Source of the DNA: Acidobacteriota bacterium
GTDB lineage: Bacteria; Acidobacteriota; Vicinamibacteria; Vicinamibacterales; UBA8438
Direction: 5' to 3'
DNA length: 10,784 nucleotides
NCBI GenBank assembly: GCA_011523485.1
Contig: WTGR01000631.1
Location: 1 to 10,784 of the forward strand
Of this stretch, positions 5,848 through 10,784 are shown piece by piece. The number at the start of each line of letters is the position of its first letter. Position 1 is the stretch's first letter. The notes beneath the pieces were generated by a model that saw only the letters and a program-made list of their open reading frames with translations, was not told the origin of the DNA and searched no databases. Both the position numbers and the translations under genes were made by a program.

Positions 5848-6864
5848 ATGGCCGATAGAGCGAAGCCGCGCGTCGTTTCCGGGATGCGTCCCACGGGCAG
5901 GCTGCACCTGGGGCATCTGGCCGGCGCCCTCGGCAAGTGGGCGGATCTGCAGGCCGACTACGACTGCATGTACTTCGTCGCGGACTGGCACGCCCTGACC
6001 AGCGAGTTCGCCGATACCTCGGGGCTGACGGGATACGCGTACGACAACGTCGCCGACTGGATCGCGGCCGGCGTCGATCCGGAGCGGAGCACGCTGTTCG
6101 TGCAGTCGCTGGTGCCGGAGCACGCGGAGCTGTACCTGCTGCTGCAGATGGTGGTGCCGATCCCCTGGCTCGAGCGGGTGCCGACCTACAAGGAGCAGAT
6201 CGACCAGTTGGCGGAGCGCGACCTGTCGTCGATAGGCTTCCTGGGCTATCCGCTGCTGCAGACCGCCGACGTCATCATCTACGACGCGCGGTACGTTCCC
6301 GTCGGCGACGACCAGGTGCCGCACCTGGAGCTGTCGCGCGAGGCGGTGCGCCGCTTTCACCAGTTCTTCGGCGAGGTCTTCGTCGAGCCGCAGCCCCTGC
6401 TGACGCACTTTCCGCGCCTGCCGGGCCTCGACAACCGCAAGATGTCGAAGAGCTACGCCAATACCATCGACATGGCGGACGACGCGAAGACGGTGCGCAA
6501 GAAGGTGATGCGCATGTTCACGGATCCGAAGCGCGTCCGGGCCGACATCCCCGGCACGGTCGAGGGCAATCCGGTGTTCATCTACCACGACGCCTTCAAC
6601 CCCGACACCGCCCAGGTGGACGACTTCAAGGCGCGCTATCGGGCGGGCACGGTCGGCGACGTCGAGGTGAAGGTGGCCCTGGCCGACGCGATCAACGCGC
6701 GCCTGGATCCGTTGCGGGAGCGGCGGGCCGAGATTCTGGCCCGGCCCGGCCGGATTCGTGAGATCCTGCAGGACGGCTCCGCGCGCGCCCGGACGACGGC
6801 CCGCGACACGATGGAGCGGGTGCGCGACGCGGTGGGGCTGCGGTACCGCGCGGGGCAGGGGTGA
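5848..6864 (+). CDS. trpS: Tryptophanyl-tRNA synthetase
   Basis: This enzyme charges tRNA-Trp with tryptophan using ATP, in the cytoplasm. The 338-residue protein has the class I signatures: the HIGH-type motif GRLHLGHLAGAL (18-28) and KMSKS (199-203), both in TrpS-like surroundings. It also has YPLLQTADVIIY and the PVGDDQVPHLELSREA block typical of TrpS/TyrS Rossmann cores. Length matches bacterial TrpS (about 330-350). The start at 5848 gives the usual short lead into the first strand (KPRVVSGMRPTG). The frame is open for 75 codons further up, but that part is unlike TrpS. No clear Shine-Dalgarno precedes this ATG, so the exact start is slightly uncertain. It reads co-directionally into scpA with only 19 nt between, suggesting one operon. 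Its first 20 codons lie inside the 439-bp duplication. Confidence 0.96.
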   Translation: MADRAKPRVVSGMRPTGRLHLGHLAGALGKWADLQADYDCMYFVADWHALTSEFADTSGLTGYAYDNVADWIAAGVDPERSTLFVQSLVPEHAELYLLLQMVVPIPWLERVPTYKEQIDQLAERDLSSIGFLGYPLLQTADVIIYDARYVPVGDDQVPHLELSREAVRRFHQFFGEVFVEPQPLLTHFPRLPGLDNRKMSKSYANTIDMADDAKTVRKKVMRMFTDPKRVRADIPGTVEGNPVFIYHDAFNPDTAQVDDFKARYRAGTVGDVEVKVALADAINARLDPLRERRAEILARPGRIREILQDGSARARTTARDTMERVRDAVGLRYRAGQG

Positions 6865-6883
6865 GGAAGCGGGGTCGACCCAC

Positions 6884-7765
6884 ATGGCCGAACGCGACGC
6901 GGACGTGACGGACGCGGCGGTCGCCGGCGTCGATCCGGACGCGCCGCCCGGCTTCGAGTCGATTCTGGCGGACTACCCGGTCCGGCTCACCAATTTCGAA
7001 GGGCCCCTCGACCTCCTGATTCACCTCATCAAGAAGAACGAGGTGGACGTCTACGACATTCCCATCGCGCTGATCTCGCAGCAGTATCTGGAGTACCTGG
7101 ATCTGATGCGGGAGATCAACCTGGACGTGGCCGGCGAGTTCCTGGTGATGGCGGCGACGTTGATCCACATCAAGTCGCGGATGCTCGTGCCGCGCGTGGA
7201 GGCCTGCGCGGAGGCCGACGCGGAAGAGGAGGATCCCCGCGAAGCGCTGGTGCAGCGCCTGCTCGATCACCAGCGGTTCAAGGCCGCGGCGGAGATGCTG
7301 CACGAGTGCGAGACCGTGCGCAGCGCGCAGTGGACCCGCCCCGACGAACGGGTCGACGAGATTGCCGGCGCCCCGTTCGAGCGCGAGCTCGAGGTCGATC
7401 TGTTCAGCCTGCTGCAGGCCTTCCAGGCGGTCCTGGCGCGGTCGCGGGACCGGCAGAACAGCGTTCCGCTGCCGGCGGACGTGATCTCGATCGAGGCCCG
7501 CATGGAGGACATGCTGGGCCGGCTGGCGCAGGGCGGCCCATGCGGATTCGACGACCTGTTCGCCGACGTGTCGTCCCGGCAGGAGATCATCGTGACGTTT
7601 CTCGCTACGCTGGAACTGATCCGGACCCGGTTGATTCGCGTGCTCCAGGCCCGTGTCTGCGGGCCGATGCGGATCTACCTGAGCGAGCCCGCGCCGGCGC
7701 CGGCGGCAGAGGCGGCGTCCGGCGGCACGGACTCGAACGACGACGTCGGGGAGGAGCCGGGGTGA
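6884..7765 (+). CDS. scpA: Segregation and condensation protein A
   Basis: ScpA is the kleisin subunit that bridges SMC heads and works with ScpB in chromosome condensation and segregation. The 293-residue protein carries the family signature FEGPLDLLIHLIKKNEVDVY (38-57). The N-terminal helix FLVMAATLIHIKSRMLVPR (86-104) follows, then an acidic linker and a C-terminal winged-helix-like end (RQEIIVTFLATLELIRTRLI ... GPMRIYL). The last 25 or so residues are Ala/Pro/Asp-rich and variable. The ATG at 6884 is chosen because homology begins shortly after it; a purine-rich stretch containing GAGGAAG and GGGG lies 9-21 nt upstream. The 16-residue acidic lead is unremarkable. Its stop overlaps the scpB start by 4 nt (GTGA), which favours translational coupling of the two partners. 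Confidence 0.96.
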   Translation: MAERDADVTDAAVAGVDPDAPPGFESILADYPVRLTNFEGPLDLLIHLIKKNEVDVYDIPIALISQQYLEYLDLMREINLDVAGEFLVMAATLIHIKSRMLVPRVEACAEADAEEEDPREALVQRLLDHQRFKAAAEMLHECETVRSAQWTRPDERVDEIAGAPFERELEVDLFSLLQAFQAVLARSRDRQNSVPLPADVISIEARMEDMLGRLAQGGPCGFDDLFADVSSRQEIIVTFLATLELIRTRLIRVLQARVCGPMRIYLSEPAPAPAAEAASGGTDSNDDVGEEPG

Positions 7766-8409
7766 TCGACGCGCTGGCGGACCTGAAGGCGACCATCGAG
7801 GCATTGATATTCGCGTCGCCGGACCCGCTGACGCTGAAGATCCTGCTGAAGACGCTCGACGACGAGCCGCGCGAGCACGTCGAGGAGGCGCTGGCCGCAC
7901 TTCGCCGGGACTGGGGCGACAGGCCGGGCGGCCTGCAACTGGTCGAGGTGGCCGGCGGCTATCAGATCGTCACCCGGCCCGAGTTGCACGACCGGGTGCG
8001 GCGGCTGTTCCACGAGCATTCCAGCCAGCGCCTCTCGGTGCAGGCGCTCGAGACGCTGGCCGTCATCGCCTACCGGCAGCCGGTCACCGGACCGGAAATC
8101 GCCGAGATCCGGGGCGTCAACACCTCCGGGGTAATCGGTACGCTGGTGGACCGGCGCCTGGTCAAGGTGGTCGGGCGCAAGGCGGTGATCGGCCGGCCGT
8201 TCCTGTACGCCACCACGCGCGAGTTTCTCGATCGCTTCGGGTTGAAGGACCTGACCGATCTGCCGAAGGTGGAGGACATGGCCGAGGCGCTGGGGATGGA
8301 GGTGCCGCCGGCCCTCGCCGCCGACGATCCGCGGGACGCGGCGCTGCCCTTCGAGCCGCCGCCCGGAAGCGTCCCGGGGCCGGAAGCCGGCTCCGGGAAG
8401 GTCCACTGA
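7762..8409 (+). CDS. scpB: Segregation and condensation protein B
   Basis: ScpB dimers bind ScpA within the SMC condensin complex. The 215-residue protein starts with the family pattern IEALIFASPDPLT. The first winged-helix domain follows, then the highly conserved LSVQALETLAVIAYRQPVTG and the EIRGVNTSGVIGTLVDRRLV segment of the second winged helix, then GRPFLYATTREFLDRFGLKDL. The tail is Pro/Ala-rich and likely disordered. The GTG start at 7762 overlaps the scpA stop and follows GGGGAGGAG by a few bases, which is a strong ribosome site. Length is in the normal range. It is followed by rluB after 15 nt, consistent with the common scpA-scpB-rluB arrangement. Confidence 0.96.
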   Translation: MIDALADLKATIEALIFASPDPLTLKILLKTLDDEPREHVEEALAALRRDWGDRPGGLQLVEVAGGYQIVTRPELHDRVRRLFHEHSSQRLSVQALETLAVIAYRQPVTGPEIAEIRGVNTSGVIGTLVDRRLVKVVGRKAVIGRPFLYATTREFLDRFGLKDLTDLPKVEDMAEALGMEVPPALAADDPRDAALPFEPPPGSVPGPEAGSGKVH

Positions 8410-8424
8410 GTCCTCGCACCCGGC

Positions 8425-9240
8425 ATGCCTGCTGCTGAACCGACGGTCGGGCCGGCGATCCCTCTCCGGGGGCTCGTGCGACTGCAGAAGCTGCTGTCGG
8501 CGGCCGGGGTCGCCTCCCGGCGGGCGGCCGAGCAGCTCATCGCGGACGGCCGCGTGACGGTGAACGGACGGACCGTGCGGGAGCAGGGCACGCGCGCGGA
8601 CCCGGCGCGGGACGACGTGCGCGTCGACGGGCGGCGGATCGCGCGGGAGGTGCGGCGCCGGTACGTCGTGCTGCACAAGCCGCGCGGCTACGTCACCACG
8701 CGGAGCGATCCCCACCGGCGGAAGACGGTGCTGGATCTGGTTCCCGAGGTGCGGGAGTACGTCTATCCGGTGGGCCGGCTGGACTACGAGTCCGAGGGGC
8801 TGCTGCTGTTGACCAACGACGGGGCCCTGGCCGCCGTTCTGACACACCCGCGCCACGGGGTCGCCCGCGTCTACGAAGCGACCGTGCGCGGCGTGCCGAG
8901 CGTCGCGCGGCTGCGCCGCCTCGCTGCCGGCGTCGAGATCGACGGCCGCCCGACCGCGCCCGCCGAGGTGCGGATGCTGCGCGGCGGCGCGCCGGGACGG
9001 ACCGCCGAGGCGCGCGTGCGCATCGTGATCCGGGAAGGACGCAACCGGCAGGTCCGCCGCATGTTCGACGCGATCGGACATCCGGTGCGGCGGCTGCGCC
9101 GGACGCGCCTCGGTCCCATCAGCCTGCGCGGGCTGCGGCCCGGCGCGGCGCGTGAGCTGACGCCGGCCGAGGTCGGCGCGCTGCGCCGCGCGGCGCGGCC
9201 CGCATCGCCGGGGACGGCGTCGGCGCGGGGGCGGGCATGA
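8425..9240 (+). CDS. rluB: Pseudouridine synthase of the RluB/RsuA family
   Basis: Members convert uridine to pseudouridine in 23S (RluB/E/F) or 16S (RsuA) rRNA. The 271-residue protein has an N-terminal S4 RNA-binding domain (RLQKLLSAAGVASRRAAEQL, 19-38, through VNGRTVREQG). The catalytic domain contains VGRLDYESEGLLLLTNDG with the catalytic Asp120, YVVLHKPRGYVTT, and the late motif EGRNRQVRRMFDAIGHPV. The placement after scpB favours RluB (23S U2605 in E. coli) over RsuA, but substrate cannot be read from sequence. The C-terminus is Arg/Ala-rich. ATG at 8425 lacks a clear ribosome site. GTG at 8476 would start just before the S4 domain and is a real alternative. Its stop overlaps the cmk start by 4 nt (ATGA). 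Confidence 0.92.
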   Translation: MPAAEPTVGPAIPLRGLVRLQKLLSAAGVASRRAAEQLIADGRVTVNGRTVREQGTRADPARDDVRVDGRRIAREVRRRYVVLHKPRGYVTTRSDPHRRKTVLDLVPEVREYVYPVGRLDYESEGLLLLTNDGALAAVLTHPRHGVARVYEATVRGVPSVARLRRLAAGVEIDGRPTAPAEVRMLRGGAPGRTAEARVRIVIREGRNRQVRRMFDAIGHPVRRLRRTRLGPISLRGLRPGAARELTPAEVGALRRAARPASPGTASARGRA

Positions 9241-9917
9241 GCGTCCCGGACGTCATCGCCATCGACGGGCCGTCCGGCGCCGGGAAGGGCACGGTCGCGC
9301 GGGCCGTGGCGCAGGCCCTCGACTGCCGCCACATCGACACCGGGGCGATGTACCGGGCCGTCGCCTGGCGGACCCTCCAGCAGGGCGGGGCGCTCGACGA
9401 CGAGCCGGCCGTGGCCGCGGTCGCCGCCGGCGCGGACTTCGACCTGGACGGGACGCGTATCGCCATCGACGGGCACGACGTCAGCCGGGCGATCCGCACC
9501 CCGGAGATGGACGTCGCGGCGGCCGCCGTGGCCAGGCTGCCGCGGGTGCGGGCGGCGTTGGTCGCCCGCCAGCGGAGCCTCGCCGTCGCCGGCAGCGTCG
9601 TCATGGAGGGGCGCGACATCGGGACCACGGTTTTCCCGGAGGCGCCGGTGAAGATCTACCTCGACGCCTCCCCGGAGGAGAGGGCGGCCCGCCGCGCGCG
9701 GGATCCGGCGCACCGGTTGTCGCCGGGCACCGGCGTGGCGGAGGTGGCCCGCGCTCTCGACGCGCGTGACCGGCTCGACCGGACGCGGCGCGCCTCGCCG
9801 CTCGAGCAGGCGCCCGACGCGGTGCGGATCGATACCACGGGGCTGCCGGTGGACGCGGTGGTACAGCGGGTGATGAAGGTTGTCCGCGAGCGCCGGCGGG
9901 GCGCCCGCGGGAGTTGA
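9237..9917 (+). CDS. cmk: Cytidylate kinase
   Basis: Cmk phosphorylates CMP and dCMP with ATP, feeding CTP and dCTP pools. The 226-residue protein has the P-loop GPSGAGKGT (11-19), the nucleotide-monophosphate site IDTGAMYRAVAW (33-44), VVMEGRDIGTTVFPEAPVKI (121-140) and the lid/Arg region around RDRLDRTRRASPL. All are standard for bacterial CMP kinases, and the length is typical. The ATG at 9237 overlaps the rluB stop, giving probable translational coupling. It lies immediately upstream of rpsA, a very common pairing in bacteria. Confidence 0.96.
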   Translation: MSVPDVIAIDGPSGAGKGTVARAVAQALDCRHIDTGAMYRAVAWRTLQQGGALDDEPAVAAVAAGADFDLDGTRIAIDGHDVSRAIRTPEMDVAAAAVARLPRVRAALVARQRSLAVAGSVVMEGRDIGTTVFPEAPVKIYLDASPEERAARRARDPAHRLSPGTGVAEVARALDARDRLDRTRRASPLEQAPDAVRIDTTGLPVDAVVQRVMKVVRERRRGARGS

Positions 9918-9943
9918 CGCGCTTTCGGTAACTGACGTACAGT
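9914..9943 (+). promoter_or_regulatory. Candidate rpsA promoter
   Basis: TTGACG (5 of 6 to consensus) is followed after 18 bp by TACAGT (4 of 6). It overlaps the cmk stop and sits about 105 nt before the rpsA ATG. An extra promoter for the highly expressed S1 gene inside the operon is plausible. Confidence 0.45.
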
Positions 9944-9944
9944 C

Positions 9945-9961
9945 ATGCGCTTACAGCGCAT
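9945..9961 (+). other. Hairpin in the rpsA leader
   Basis: ATGCGC-TTACA-GCGCAT forms a 6-bp perfect stem with a 5-nt loop. It lies near the expected 5' end of a transcript from the candidate promoter just upstream. No T-run follows, so it is not called a terminator. It could affect leader stability or S1 autoregulation, or be incidental. Confidence 0.35.
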
Positions 9962-10046
9962 CGGGGGATGCGTGAAGCGGGGCTGACGGCCGCCGCGCCG
10001 GTGGCTGCATCGATGGCGGGAGCCGGATCGGGAAGGACAGAACAGG

Positions 10047-10784
10047 ATGATGGACGTACCAGACGACGCGGCCCAGGTGGAGGCCGCCGGCGCCGCGGAG
10101 AGCCCCTCGGCCGCGCCGAAACCTCCCGAGCCGGCGCGATTCGTGGATCCGGACGAGGAGCTGATCGATCCGGAAGAGCACGCCCGCCTGGTGGCTCTCT
10201 ACGAGGGCAGCCTGAAGAACATCGCCGAGGGCGAGGTCATCAAGGGCACCGTGCTCAGGGTGTCCGACTCCGAGGTGATCGTCGACGTCGGCTACAAGTC
10301 GGAGGGCCTGATTCCGCTGTCGGAGTTCTACGACGAGAACGGCGATCCGATGGTCCATCCGGGCGACACCGTCGACGTGCTGCTCGAGCGGACCGAGGAT
10401 CGCGACGGCCACATCGTGCTCTCGCGCGAGAAGGCCGAGAAGATGAAGATCTGGGACGAGGTCGAGAAGGCCTATGCGGATCGCAAGGTCGTCATCGGCC
10501 GCGTGATCGAGCGCATCAAGGGCGGCCTCGCGGTCGACATCGGCGTGCGCGCGTTCCTGCCCGGCTCGCAGATCGACGTCCGCCCCGTCCGCAATCTCGA
10601 TTCGCTGCGCGGCCAGGAGCTGCGCATGCGCGTGATCAAGGTGAACAAGAAGCGGGGCAACATCGTGCTGTCCCGCAAGGTGCTCATCGAAGAGGAGAAC
10701 GCGGAGAAGAAGAAGGACACGCTCGCGAACCTCGCCGAGGGCAAGGTCATGCAGGGCGTGGTGAAGAACATCACCGACTACGGC
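10047..10784 (+). CDS. rpsA: 30S ribosomal protein S1, N-terminal part (3' end outside window)
   Basis: S1 binds mRNA and helps load it on the 30S subunit. The frame is open from the ATG at 10047 to the window end, giving 246 residues. An acidic, Ala/Pro-rich N-terminal extension (1-55) precedes a first S1 domain (about 60-127: GEVIKGTVLRVSDSEVIVDV ... GHIVLSREKA). A second follows (about 146-211: VVIGRVIERIKGGLAVDI ... KRGNIVLSRK), and a third begins at about 231 (EGKVMQGVVKNITDYG). The linker EEENAEKKKDTL between domains 2 and 3 is typical of S1. The complete protein probably has four to six domains. The ribosome site GGAAGGA lies 9 nt upstream. A second in-frame ATG follows at once, so the start may be 10047 or 10050. 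Confidence 0.96.
   Translation, partial: MMDVPDDAAQVEAAGAAESPSAAPKPPEPARFVDPDEELIDPEEHARLVALYEGSLKNIAEGEVIKGTVLRVSDSEVIVDVGYKSEGLIPLSEFYDENGDPMVHPGDTVDVLLERTEDRDGHIVLSREKAEKMKIWDEVEKAYADRKVVIGRVIERIKGGLAVDIGVRAFLPGSQIDVRPVRNLDSLRGQELRMRVIKVNKKRGNIVLSRKVLIEEENAEKKKDTLANLAEGKVMQGVVKNITDYG

Larger units (their letters stand above)
5468..5906. repeat. 439-bp tandem duplication, copy 2
   Basis: This is the exact second copy of 5029-5467, directly abutting it. Here the trpS end continues into the full gene, while the lipoprotein 5' end is cut off after about 34 codons and runs into duplicated trpS-side sequence. The CC that follows at 5907-5908 also matches the bases after copy 1. Complete identity means the duplication is very recent or is an assembly artefact. 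Confidence 0.95.

Noticed and set aside
5827..6885. Minus-strand open frame of 352 codons opposite trpS
   Set aside because: trpS is certain from its class I signatures. The antisense frame is His/Arg/Val/Leu-rich with no motif.
1..10784. CRISPR array, tRNA or transposable element
   Set aside because: No short regularly spaced repeats, no cloverleaf with a T-loop consensus, and no transposase or terminal inverted repeats were found on either strand. The only sizeable repeat is the 439-bp tandem pair.

Overview
This is a GC-rich bacterial window in which two blocks of housekeeping genes flank a roughly 4 kb stretch of unrecognised genes. The left edge holds the C-terminal half of uvrC. The right half is a compact co-directional block, trpS-scpA-scpB-rluB-cmk-rpsA, with rpsA running off the right edge. 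The GC content, the order scpA-scpB-rluB-cmk-rpsA, the S1-type rpsA directly after cmk, and a lipoprotein signal peptide suggest a Gram-negative bacterium. My best guess is Acidobacteriota (Vicinamibacteria-like), by inference only and with low-to-moderate confidence.

Layout. 1-1007: UvrC, 3' part. 1008-1382: intergenic, with a perfect 20-bp palindrome at 1301-1320. 1383-2309 and 2638-3585: two tandem paralogous proteins of about 310 residues. Each has an apparent XRE/Cro-like helix-turn-helix N-terminus, a variable linker and a C-terminal domain opening with the shared motif FFVLGCGVG. I do not recognise the family. 3726-5132, minus strand: an Ala-rich, coiled-coil lipoprotein of 468 residues, convergent with the paralogue pair. 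5029-5906: an exact 439-bp tandem duplication covering the divergent lipoprotein/trpS control region and the first codons of both genes. Both genes stay intact and two short chimeric ORFs arise between them. 5848-6864: trpS. 6884-9917: scpA, scpB, rluB and cmk, tightly packed with 4-nt overlaps at two junctions. 10047-end: rpsA, probably with its own promoter.

The block from trpS onward links translation (tryptophan charging, 23S pseudouridylation, ribosomal protein S1), chromosome condensation (ScpAB, partners of SMC) and CMP/dCMP phosphorylation. This grouping is common in bacteria.

The best candidate for something undescribed is the paralogue pair and its DNA elements. The octamer AATRGTCA occurs as two direct copies spaced exactly 10 bp upstream of the first paralogue, where the second copy is also half of the palindrome. 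It occurs again as two copies spaced exactly 10 bp upstream of the lipoprotein gene, duplicated once more by the 439-bp repeat. A shared 9-mer lies 63 and 64 nt from the two start codons in the same orientation. This suggests, without proving it, that one regulator, perhaps one of the paralogues, controls both transcription units.
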